6,301 nucleotides of DNA, taken from Burkholderiales bacterium. Lineage in GTDB: Bacteria > Pseudomonadota > Gammaproteobacteria > Burkholderiales > Burkholderiaceae_C. The stretch spans positions 1-6,301 of the forward strand of contig SXXD01000038.1 of the NCBI GenBank assembly GCA_005789685.1, read 5' to 3'. Below are positions 1-6,155 of the stretch, piece after piece. A model generated the notes under the pieces. That model had not been told where the DNA came from. It searched no databases and worked only from the letters and a program-made list of their open reading frames with translations. Each line of letters begins with the position of its first letter. Within the stretch, counting starts at the first letter, position 1. Position numbers and translations under genes: made by a program.

Positions 1-1521
1 GAGATCAATCTCACGCCGCAACTTGAGGCGCGCGTGAAAGCCCGATTTGGCGATGCAGGCGTGGTCTCTATGCACAGCGGCATGACAGGGCCCCAAAGAT
101 TGAAGAGTTGGTTGGCGGCTCACCAAGGCAGCGCCCGCATTGTCCTGGGCACTCGGATGTCTGTCTTTGCCTCCATGCCCCATTTGAAATGGATTGTGGT
201 GGACGAAGAACACGATGCCAGCTACAAACAACAAGAGGGTGCGCGTTACTCTGCACGTGATTTGGCCATTTACAGAGCGCGGCTAGAAGGCGCCAAAGTG
301 ATTTTGGGTTCGGCCACGCCTTCTTTAGAAAGCTGGCATCACAGCAGGCCAGCTGCACAAGGTGGGCGCTATGTGCGCTTGCCCATGCCTGCGCGCATTG
401 GTGCAGGTCAACTGCCCTTCGTGCGCCGCGTTGACATGAACCATCAGCCTCGCAAAACTGTTTTGTCTGCCCCCTTGATGGCCGCCATTCAAGAGCGTGT
501 GGCCAAGGGCGAACAAAGCATGTTGCTGCTCAACCGACGAGGCTATGCCCCTGTCTTGCATTGCGCAGATTGCGGCTGGAAAAGCGAATGCGCGCATTGC
601 AGTGCGTTTCGGGTTTTTCACAAAATTGATCGCACCCTGCGTTGCCACCACTGCGGCTTTACCGAGCGTGTGCCCCGTGCATGCCCAGCTTGTGGCAATG
701 CCGACATTGCGCCCATGGGGCGCGGCACCGAGCAACTTGAAGAACATTTGGCCAAGCTGTTGATGGATGTCAAACGACCCAATGGCGACCCCGTGAAGGT
801 GATGCGCATTGATGCAGACAGCACCAAATTGAAGGGTTCGCTAGAAGCGCAATTGGCGGGTGTGCACAGTGGCGAAGTCGATGTCTTGGTGGGCACGCAA
901 ATGATTGCCAAAGGGCATGACTTTCGCCGTATTACGCTGGTAGCAGCCGTCAATCCGGATGGTGCTTTGTTTTCTAGCGATTTCAGAGCGCCCGAGCGCT
1001 TGTTTGCATTGCTGATGCAAGCCGGCGGCAGAGCGGGGCGCGATGCAGAACAAAGCGCTAGCAGTGAAATGTGGGTGCAAACTTTTCACCCTTCTCACCC
1101 CTTGTTTGAAGCGCTTAAAAAACACGACTACCCTGCATTTGCAGAACAACAATTGAAAGAGCGTTTGGAAGCGGGGCTGCCGCCCAGTACTTTTCAAGCA
1201 CTGATCCGCAGTGACGCGCGCGCGCAATCGGTGGCGCAAGCTTTTCTAAACCATGCCAATGCGCAGTTGCAATCTTTAGAAGGCCTTGGCACACAAGACG
1301 CATCGGCCTTGGCAGAGGTCAGCGTGTACCCTGCGGTGCCTATGAGTATTCAGCGCGTGGCCAATGTTGAGCGCGCACAAATGCTGATTGAAAGCGCTTC
1401 CAGAAAAGCGCTTCACAGGGTGCTTGAATTGTTGCAAGCGCAACTGCATGCATCGCGGTCAGAGCCGCAGCACAAAGGCCTTATTCGCTGGCTGGTAGAT
1501 GTCGATCCACTGGCCATTTGA
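1..1521 (+). CDS. priA: Primosomal protein N' (replication restart helicase PriA), 5'-truncated by window edge
   Basis: PriA is a 3'-to-5' superfamily 2 DNA helicase that recognises abandoned forks and D-loops and reloads the replicative helicase through PriB/DnaT or equivalents. The frame is open from base 1, giving 506 residues (numbered from the first codon); E. coli PriA has about 730, so roughly the first 220 are missing, including the DNA-binding domain and Walker A. Visible in order: EINLTPQ (motif Ia, 2-8), the DEEHD Walker B (68-72) followed by SYKQQEG, GSATPSLES (motif III, 103-111), eight paired cysteines binding two zinc ions (188, 191, 197, 200, 215, 218, 228, 231) inserted between the helicase lobes, GTQMIAKGHDF (motif V, 298-308), QAGGRAGR (motif VI, 340-347), and the typical C-terminal end VDVDPLAI. 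No catalytic or zinc residue is lost in the visible part. The TGA stop lies 24 bases from the end of the convergent permease gene. Identification is very secure; the true start cannot be seen. Confidence 0.97.
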   Translation, partial: EINLTPQLEARVKARFGDAGVVSMHSGMTGPQRLKSWLAAHQGSARIVLGTRMSVFASMPHLKWIVVDEEHDASYKQQEGARYSARDLAIYRARLEGAKVILGSATPSLESWHHSRPAAQGGRYVRLPMPARIGAGQLPFVRRVDMNHQPRKTVLSAPLMAAIQERVAKGEQSMLLLNRRGYAPVLHCADCGWKSECAHCSAFRVFHKIDRTLRCHHCGFTERVPRACPACGNADIAPMGRGTEQLEEHLAKLLMDVKRPNGDPVKVMRIDADSTKLKGSLEAQLAGVHSGEVDVLVGTQMIAKGHDFRRITLVAAVNPDGALFSSDFRAPERLFALLMQAGGRAGRDAEQSASSEMWVQTFHPSHPLFEALKKHDYPAFAEQQLKERLEAGLPPSTFQALIRSDARAQSVAQAFLNHANAQLQSLEGLGTQDASALAEVSVYPAVPMSIQRVANVERAQMLIESASRKALHRVLELLQAQLHASRSEPQHKGLIRWLVDVDPLAI

Positions 1522-1545
1522 AGCCACATAGCCTGAAGGTTTGAC

Positions 1546-2511
1546 TTACTGCAGCAAGGCCACCGCGCCCGAGAAGGTGAGAAAGGCTGCAGCTGTGGAA
1601 ACCAAAATAATTCTGGCGATGCGACCGTTGTCGGCGCCAAATCTTTCTGACAACATGGCCACATTGCTGGCGCTGGGCAAGGCCGCCACAAGCACCATCA
1701 CTTTGAGGGCAAACGCATCAATGGGCACACCCATTGAAATGGCGGCCAAGCCCACCACCAAGACAAGAACAGGGTGTAAAAACAATTTGATCAGTGCAAC
1801 TGGCACATAGTCTTTCCATGTCAGTGGGCCGTGCTGTTCGTGGTGTGCAATTTTTTGGGAGCGCGCCAACACAGCACCAATGGTGAACAGGGCAACAGGC
1901 GATGCGGCATCGCCCAACAAGCCCACGGTTTTTTCTACAGGCCCTGGCAACTCAATTTGAAACGCAGAAAAAAGTGTGCCCAACAAAATGGCCCAAGGCA
2001 GAGGGTTTTTAACCACGCCCAGCAATGCATTTTTGGCAGCTTGGCCAACGCCTTGCTGGCCTGCGCCATCCAAACGCGACAATGCAATGCAAAGCGATGT
2101 GGTGATGACCATGTCAATGACGATGGTGACGATGGCAGGGCCCGCTGCCGCAGTGCCTAGCAAAGCTACCAACAAGGGAACGCCCATGAAGCCCGTATTG
2201 GGAAAGGCGCCGACCAATGCGCCAAATGCAGCATCGTTCCAGCCAAAACGTTTGTTCAAAGTGATGGCCACCACGAAGGCCACCATGACCAAGGCGCAAA
2301 ACAAGTACATGAAGAAAGCGCTGGCATCTAAGAGCTGTGCAATGGGCGTTTTGGCGCCAAATTGAAACAACATACAAGGCAGGGCAAAGAAAAGCACAAA
2401 ACCATTCAAGCCAGGAATGGCTTCAAAGGGCAACATTTGGCGACGCGCCGCCCAGTAACCACAAAGCACCAAGGCAAAGAAAGGAAAGGTGACGCGCAAA
2501 ACATCTAGCAT
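1546..2511 (-). CDS. AEC-family (auxin efflux carrier-like) transporter, 10-helix inner-membrane permease
   Basis: This is a 321-residue inner-membrane protein, the usual length for bacterial AEC permeases, which export or import small organic anions. The substrate cannot be told from sequence. About ten hydrophobic helices are visible, near residues 7-22, 35-52, 66-85, 95-118, 122-145, 161-185, 194-215, 236-258, 265-285 and 298-320, with the longest hydrophilic loop at about 146-160. Family signatures are FALPCMLF in helix 2, PNTGFMGVPLL in helix 4 and ALPSASNVAMLSERFG in helix 9. The helices arrange as two groups of five around the central loop, as expected of this fold. The start is the ATG at 2511; an in-frame TGA lies two codons upstream, so no earlier start is possible. 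No good Shine-Dalgarno sits at normal spacing: AAGG is 13 bases away and AAAAGGAG about 27. It is divergent from rep and convergent with priA, so it is probably a single-gene transcript. MdcF-type malonate carriers belong to this family, but no malonate genes are nearby. Confidence 0.93.
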   Translation of the reverse strand: MLDVLRVTFPFFALVLCGYWAARRQMLPFEAIPGLNGFVLFFALPCMLFQFGAKTPIAQLLDASAFFMYLFCALVMVAFVVAITLNKRFGWNDAAFGALVGAFPNTGFMGVPLLVALLGTAAAGPAIVTIVIDMVITTSLCIALSRLDGAGQQGVGQAAKNALLGVVKNPLPWAILLGTLFSAFQIELPGPVEKTVGLLGDAASPVALFTIGAVLARSQKIAHHEQHGPLTWKDYVPVALIKLFLHPVLVLVVGLAAISMGVPIDAFALKVMVLVAALPSASNVAMLSERFGADNGRIARIILVSTAAAFLTFSGAVALLQ

Positions 2512-2514
2512 GGT

Positions 2515-2520
2515 TCACAT
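2515..2520 (-). other. Start-stop mini-ORF (ATGTGA) immediately before the permease start
   Basis: Read on the minus strand, ATG at 2520-2518 is followed directly by TGA at 2517-2515, then one codon (ACC), then the permease ATG at 2511, all in one frame. AAGG at 2528-2525 sits 4 bases from the first ATG and 13 from the second. A start-stop can slow ribosomes or feed re-initiation, but such a short motif could easily arise by chance. Confidence 0.25.
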
Positions 2521-2572
2521 TGTGCCTTGTAATTTGGGCTCCTTTTGAACCTGATTGCCAGTCATTGCCCGC

Positions 2573-2578
2573 TATGAT
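2573..2578 (+). promoter_or_regulatory. Candidate -10 element for rep
   Basis: TATGAT matches the sigma-70 -10 consensus at five of six positions. It would start transcription near 2585, leaving a leader of about 45 bases before the ATG at 2630. No good -35 hexamer lies at 16-18 bases: TTGCCA (2555-2560) is too close and TTGAAC (2545-2550) too far. The call is therefore weak. If correct, it rules out the in-frame TTG at 2555 as start, because that codon would not be transcribed. Confidence 0.3.
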
Positions 2579-2629
2579 TCATCAGCTTGCCGAATCTGCA
2601 TTCCAAATCGGCCTTCCCCATTTTTACGC

Positions 2630-4735
2630 ATGTCCACCCCCTCTACTGTTTTGAATCCAGCTCAACTTGAAGCTGTCAATTACGTCAAAGGCCCCTGCCT
2701 TGTTTTGGCGGGCGCGGGCTCGGGTAAAACACGCGTGATCACGCAAAAAATTGCCAGGCTGATGGAGGTGGGTCTTGAGCCCAAGCGCATTGCAGCCATC
2801 ACTTTCACCAACAAAGCGGCCAGTGAAATGCGCGAGCGTGCGCGCAAGCTCATTGGCAAAGGCGCTCAAGAAGTCATGATTTGCACCTTTCACGCTTTGG
2901 GTGTGCGCATCATGCGGCTAGACGGACATGTGCTCGGTTTGAAACCACAGTTCAGCATTTTGGATTCAGACGATGTGGTGAGCATCTTGAAAGACTGCGG
3001 CGGCACCACCGATGCCAACACGGCAAAGCAATGGCAGTGGGCCATCAGTGCTTGGAAAAATGCAGGCCTGACCAGCGCACAAGCTGAAGGCATTGCGCAA
3101 AACGAAAACGAGCGCATTGCTGCTCGCATCATGGGTCGTTATGAAGAACGCTTGGCGGCCTATCAAAGTGTGGATTTTGACGATTTGATTGGCTTGCCTT
3201 TGAAATTATTGGCGCAATACCCTGAAGTGCGTGAGCGATGGCAAGCCGCCATGGGCCATGTGTTGGTGGACGAATACCAAGACACCAACGCCACACAATA
3301 TGAAGTGCTTAAACACTTGGTGGGTGAACGGGCAAGGTTTACAGCAGTGGGCGACGATGACCAATCGATTTACGGATGGCGCGGCGCCACTTTAGACAAC
3401 CTGAAACGTTTGCCACAAGATTTTCCGCAATTGAAGGTGGTGACCTTAGAGCAAAACTACCGCTCGACCAGCGCCATTTTGCGAGCGGCCAACAACGTGA
3501 TTGAGCCCAATCCGAAGCTCTATCTTAAAAAACTTTTTTCTGAATTGGGCGAAGGCGAACCGGTTCGCGTGGTGGATGCCGACCACGAAGAACACGAAGC
3601 CGACCGCATGGTGGCTCGCATTCAGTCTTTGCGTGCAGGCACCGCCACCACTTCTGGCGGCGTGCAATACCGCGACTACAAAGAGTTTGCTATTTTGTAC
3701 CGTGCCAACCACATGGCCAAACCCTTTGAAAAAGCTTTGCGACGCGCGCAAATTCCTTACAAGGTGTCGGGCGGACAAAGTTTTTTTGACCGTGCAGAAA
3801 TCAAAGATTTGTGCGCATGGTTTCGCTTGTGGGTCAACAACGACGACGACCCCGCTTTCTTGCGCGCCGTGACCAGCCCGAAGCGCGGCATTGGCCATCA
3901 AACTTTGGCAGGCCTTGGCACCTTGGCCAGCCAATACAAACTCAGTTTGTTTGAAGCTTTGTTTTCAAACAGTTTGGGCGCCAAGCTGTCTGCTCGGGCA
4001 GTTGGCAGTTTGCACGAATTTGGGCGCTTCATGAATGACTTGGAATACCGCGCCAAGCGCACGCATGGTGCTGAAGATGCCAAAGCATTTTTGTTGCAGT
4101 GGTTGAAAGACATTGGCTACGAAAAACATTTGTACGATGGTGAAGACAACGAGAAAGTAGCGGCAGCACGCTGGACCAATGTGCTGGAATTTGTCGATTG
4201 GATGTCGGGTCGGTGCGGTGGCACCATAGATGACGCGGCAGGCGTGAGCGTGGTGGCCGAAACAAAATCATTGCTTGAAGTGGCCCAAACAATTTCGCTG
4301 TTGTCGACCTTGAATGAGCGCGAGCAAGACCCCAATGTGGTCACCTTGTCGACACTGCATGCCGCCAAAGGTTTAGAGTGGCCGCATGTGATGTTGGTCG
4401 GTGTGAACGAAGGTTTGCTGCCTTTCAAAATGGACGAAGACAACAAAGAGTCCATCAACGCTGCGGTGCATGCTGAAGGTCAACTGACGCGGCTTCAGGA
4501 AGAGCGTCGTTTGATGTACGTGGGCATTACACGGGCTCAGCGAACTTTGGCAGTGAGTTGGGCCAAGCGCCGAAAAAAAGGACGCGAAACCATTGCGGCA
4601 CTGCCCAGCCGATTCATTGCCGAGATGGCACTCGACAAAAACACGGTGAAAGAAGACCCACGCGAAAAGCTCAGGGCACTGCGTGCAGAATTTGCGTTGA
4701 AGGCTGCAGCCTCGGCAGCGCTTGCCAAAGATTGA
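2630..4735 (+). CDS. rep: ATP-dependent DNA helicase Rep (UvrD/Rep superfamily 1A)
   Basis: Rep is a cytoplasmic 3'-to-5' translocase that travels with the replisome, displaces bound proteins and helps restart forks. This copy has 701 residues (E. coli Rep 673). All superfamily 1A motifs are intact: Q motif LNPAQ (8-12), Walker A AGAGSGKT (27-34), Ia TFTNKAA (58-64), Ib CTFHALG (85-91), II VDEYQDTN (213-220), III GDDDQSIYGWRGA (241-253), IV LEQNYRS (273-279), V STLHAAKGLEW (574-584), VI EERRLMYVGITRAQ (624-637). Rep rather than UvrD is favoured by LKKLFSELGEGEP (299-311), EEHEADR (320-326), SGGQSFFDRAEIKDL (380-394) and a short basic tail without the UvrD Tudor-like domain. Against E. coli Rep there is an insertion of about 14 residues between motifs V and VI (around 605-619). 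The ATG at 2630 is chosen because homology begins just after it; the frame extends to a TTG at 2555, whose extra 25 residues look non-conserved. Neither start has a clear Shine-Dalgarno. The gene ends 4 bases from the convergent TPR gene. Confidence 0.95.
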   Translation: MSTPSTVLNPAQLEAVNYVKGPCLVLAGAGSGKTRVITQKIARLMEVGLEPKRIAAITFTNKAASEMRERARKLIGKGAQEVMICTFHALGVRIMRLDGHVLGLKPQFSILDSDDVVSILKDCGGTTDANTAKQWQWAISAWKNAGLTSAQAEGIAQNENERIAARIMGRYEERLAAYQSVDFDDLIGLPLKLLAQYPEVRERWQAAMGHVLVDEYQDTNATQYEVLKHLVGERARFTAVGDDDQSIYGWRGATLDNLKRLPQDFPQLKVVTLEQNYRSTSAILRAANNVIEPNPKLYLKKLFSELGEGEPVRVVDADHEEHEADRMVARIQSLRAGTATTSGGVQYRDYKEFAILYRANHMAKPFEKALRRAQIPYKVSGGQSFFDRAEIKDLCAWFRLWVNNDDDPAFLRAVTSPKRGIGHQTLAGLGTLASQYKLSLFEALFSNSLGAKLSARAVGSLHEFGRFMNDLEYRAKRTHGAEDAKAFLLQWLKDIGYEKHLYDGEDNEKVAAARWTNVLEFVDWMSGRCGGTIDDAAGVSVVAETKSLLEVAQTISLLSTLNEREQDPNVVTLSTLHAAKGLEWPHVMLVGVNEGLLPFKMDEDNKESINAAVHAEGQLTRLQEERRLMYVGITRAQRTLAVSWAKRRKKGRETIAALPSRFIAEMALDKNTVKEDPREKLRALRAEFALKAAASAALAKD

Positions 4736-4752
4736 GGGCTTATTGAGCGCTC
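4731..4752. repeat. Imperfect tandem 11-bp repeat spanning both stop codons of rep and the TPR gene
   Basis: ATTGAGGGCTT (4731-4741) is followed directly by ATTGAGCGCTC (4742-4752), matching at 9 of 11 positions. The first unit contains the rep TGA, and the second begins within the TTA that is the reversed stop of the TPR gene. It looks like a small local duplication at the tail-to-tail junction; chance is possible. Confidence 0.4.
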
Positions 4753-6002
4753 AAAGTCTTCCACAATTGCGCCAATTCAATGGCCGTGGCATCTCCCTGA
4801 ATACTGTCCCAGAGTGTGTTGGCTTCTGCTTTTTGCCCTAGCTTGAACAAGGCAATGCCAGCGTGCAATCTTGTTTCTGCTTCACGGCGCAAGCCACCCA
4901 TGGCCAAAGCCTTGTTGTAAAGCGCTAGTGACTGATCCCACTTTTGTTTGGCGGCATACACATCGGCCAAACTGGCCAAAGCATTGGCGTCCTTGGCCGA
5001 CTTCTCCAAAGCAGGCAGCGCCTTGTCGTCTTCATTCAAACGCAGTTGAATTTGTTGGCGCAGCTTTTGATGGTTGACGGCATCGCTGCCTTTGCCCATG
5101 CGGCCCGTTGCATAAGCCTGCTCTAGCACCCGCGATGCTTCAGCAGGCAAGCCCGCTTTGAGTGCCAAGTTGGCCATGTCCACATACTCATAGGCATCTT
5201 CCATGTTGCCCGTTTGCTCTAACAATCGGTACAGGTCCAAATCAAATCGCGCATTGAAATTGGCTTGGCGTGCCACACGCGGAATCATTTCAGCCCAGTA
5301 GGCCTTGGAAGGGTAATTTTGAAGCAAGCGTTTGAGTGTGCTGTTGTAGCCCGTGTCGTCTTTCAGTTGGCGCTGACTGACCGCCAACATGCGCAGTTCG
5401 CTCTCGGGCGTTTTCTCTTTGGCCGCTTCGTCTAGGCGCATTTTTTCTTTCATTTCTTGCACCACTTCCTCATGTCGCTTCAAAACGGAAAGGGTTTGAA
5501 TGAGGACCGTTCGAACAGTGGGGTTGCTGCCTTCTAGCTTCAAATAAATTCGCGCCCAATCGACAAGTTTGGGTAAGTCTTGCGCCTGCTGGCTGGCGTT
5601 GAGCAGCGACTCAATGAGCGGGCGTTTTTGCGCAGCAGGCGTGCTGTCTGGCATGTCTTGAATTAAATTTTCCAAGGTGCTGATTGCCAAGGGGAAGTTT
5701 TTAGCCTGAAGGGCCGCAACCGCCAATGTGCGCTGAATGAGGGGCTTTTCAAGCACCGTGATGCCAGGCATGGCCAATGTTTGCTGTGAAAGTAACAGCG
5801 CGCTGTCTAACTGACCCGCCTTCAGGGCGTCTTGCGCTGCCTGCAATGATTTGGCCACCTCGGGGCGAATAGGGGTTTGTGCTAACACGGGGCCAGAAAT
5901 GCACAAACCAAGAGCAAAGCTTGCTAGGAACAGCTTGCAAGTTAGCTTCAAATCGCATGAAATCGGTGCTAATTTTGGGAACAGGGAAGAGTTATTCATC
6001 AT
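4740..6002 (-). CDS. Exported tetratricopeptide-repeat (TPR)-like protein, divergent from tonB
   Basis: I do not recognise a named gene. The 420-residue protein starts with a likely Sec signal peptide: lysines at 10, 19 and 23, a hydrophobic core at about 24-40 (LFLASFALGLCISGPVL), and probable cleavage after A41 (VLA|QT), so the mature protein should be periplasmic. The rest is almost wholly helical with helix-turn-helix units resembling TPRs, clearest near 53-78 (AAQDALKAGQLDSALLLSQQ), 85-117, 270-300 (LALKAGLPAEASRVLEQAY), 340-370 (SLADVYAAKQKWDQSLALYN) and 375-400; 120-250 is more degenerate. TPR solenoids are protein-binding scaffolds. Head-to-head placement with tonB, plus the middle region NYPSKAYWAEM through ALKAGLPAEASRVLEQAY, recalls the TPR proteins found in vibrio/shewanella-type TonB2 clusters; this link is inference. 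The start at 6002 (the next codon is also ATG) fits the signal peptide and a candidate -10 at 6028-6033. The frame runs on to 6098 (ATG) or 6107 (TTG), which would bury the signal peptide. No clear Shine-Dalgarno precedes it. Confidence 0.85.
   Translation of the reverse strand: MMNNSSLFPKLAPISCDLKLTCKLFLASFALGLCISGPVLAQTPIRPEVAKSLQAAQDALKAGQLDSALLLSQQTLAMPGITVLEKPLIQRTLAVAALQAKNFPLAISTLENLIQDMPDSTPAAQKRPLIESLLNASQQAQDLPKLVDWARIYLKLEGSNPTVRTVLIQTLSVLKRHEEVVQEMKEKMRLDEAAKEKTPESELRMLAVSQRQLKDDTGYNSTLKRLLQNYPSKAYWAEMIPRVARQANFNARFDLDLYRLLEQTGNMEDAYEYVDMANLALKAGLPAEASRVLEQAYATGRMGKGSDAVNHQKLRQQIQLRLNEDDKALPALEKSAKDANALASLADVYAAKQKWDQSLALYNKALAMGGLRREAETRLHAGIALFKLGQKAEANTLWDSIQGDATAIELAQLWKTLSAQ
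4743..4754. terminator. Perfect 12-bp palindrome at the convergent gene junction; possible weak bidirectional terminator
   Basis: TTGAGCGCTCAA equals its own reverse complement and lies just past the rep stop, inside the last codons of the TPR gene. The first unit of the tandem repeat (TTGAG at 4732-4736) can also pair with CTCAA (4750-4754), giving an alternative hairpin with a 13-base loop. Neither strand has a U-tract after it, so a standard intrinsic terminator is not supported. The position is the only argument for a role in transcript ends. Confidence 0.2.
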
Positions 6003-6027
6003 AAAACGAATTGAAATAAGCTCGGTT

Positions 6028-6033
6028 ACTATA
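6028..6033 (-). promoter_or_regulatory. Candidate -10 element for the TPR gene
   Basis: On the minus strand this reads TATAGT, matching the sigma-70 -10 consensus at five of six positions. It would place the transcript start near 6021, about 19 bases before the ATG at 6002 and downstream of the alternative starts at 6077, 6098 and 6107. No good -35 hexamer lies at the expected distance, so the call is weak. Confidence 0.25.
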
Positions 6034-6076
6034 TCTCCCAATTTAGCCTCTGTTAGCTCATTACAATAGCTTCCCA

Positions 6077-6105
6077 TTGACTTCTGTCCTAACAACATGA
6101 GATTC
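6077..6105 (+). promoter_or_regulatory. Candidate promoter for tonB
   Basis: TTGACT at 6077-6082 matches the sigma-70 -35 consensus at five of six positions. At 17 bases the facing hexamer is AGATTC (6100-6105), a poor -10, although TG at 6098-6099 precedes it. If used, the direct repeat TTCAAGC would overlap the -10 and the start site, a position suited to repression. Support is only the -35 match and the placement before tonB. Confidence 0.2.
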
Positions 6106-6135
6106 AAGCTGGCGTTTCAAGCGGCTTGCTCACAG

Positions 6136-6141
6136 AAAGAG
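6136..6141 (+). promoter_or_regulatory. Ribosome binding site selecting the tonB ATG at 6152
   Basis: The purine run AAAGAG ends 10 bases before the ATG at 6152 but only 2 bases before the out-of-frame ATG at 6144. Spacing therefore favours 6152 as the real start. It is a weak Shine-Dalgarno match. Confidence 0.4.
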
Positions 6142-6143
6142 TA

Positions 6144-6155
6144 ATGACGAGATGA
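6144..6155 (+). other. Three-codon mini-ORF (MTR-stop) overlapping the tonB start
   Basis: ATG ACG AGA TGA runs from 6144 in a frame different from tonB, and its stop overlaps the tonB ATG at 6152 as ATGA. This is the arrangement used for translational coupling, but the available Shine-Dalgarno is badly spaced for the first ATG. It is a plausible coincidence. Confidence 0.2.

Larger units (their letters stand above)
2512..2629. other. Divergent intergenic region between the AEC permease gene and rep
   Basis: This 118-base region must hold the promoters for both flanking genes. On the plus strand TATGAT at 2573-2578 is the only good -10-like hexamer I see; it overlaps the small palindrome ATGATTCAT (2574-2582). 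On the minus strand AAAAGGAG (2546-2539) looks like a ribosome binding site but lies too far from the permease start. I see no convincing operator, riboswitch or RNA gene. Confidence 0.6.
6003..6151. other. Divergent intergenic region between the TPR gene and tonB
   Basis: This 149-base region is more AT-rich than the flanking genes and should carry promoters in both directions. It contains candidate promoter hexamers on each strand (listed separately) and a direct repeat TTCAAGC at 6103-6109 and 6116-6122, spaced 13 bases start to start, which could be part of an operator upstream of tonB. I looked for a Fur box, as expected for a tonB gene, and found no convincing match. Confidence 0.6.

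Noticed and set aside
1215..1225. Alternating CG tract as a Z-DNA-like or regulatory element
   Set aside because: It encodes ordinary residues (DARAQ) inside priA, and short CG runs are expected at this base composition.
1549..1592. Inverted repeat CTGCAGC / GCTGCAG near the priA-permease junction as a terminator
   Set aside because: The 7-base arms are 30 bases apart, lie within the permease coding sequence and have no T-tract.
3446..3934. Long minus-strand ORF (162 codons) inside rep
   Set aside because: It is a shadow of the rep frame, with no recognisable domain and no start signal.
4558..4746. Plus-strand ORF of 62 codons overlapping the end of rep
   Set aside because: It lies wholly in the -1 frame of a clearly coding gene, with no separate start signal. 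It is kept only as the theoretical frameshift product discussed in the findings.
5895..5909. Possible lipoprotein lipobox around C34 (LGLC) of the TPR protein
   Set aside because: The residue before the cysteine is leucine instead of the small residue required, and a normal signal peptidase I site (VLA|Q) follows seven residues later.
6040..6082. Fur box upstream of tonB
   Set aside because: The A/T-rich pieces such as TCATTACAATAG do not fit the three-hexamer pattern of a Fur site on either strand.
6003..6107. N-terminal extension of the TPR protein to ATG 6098 or TTG 6107
   Set aside because: It would add 32 or 35 residues without family character in front of a clear signal peptide, and it overlaps the AT-rich stretch that carries a candidate promoter.
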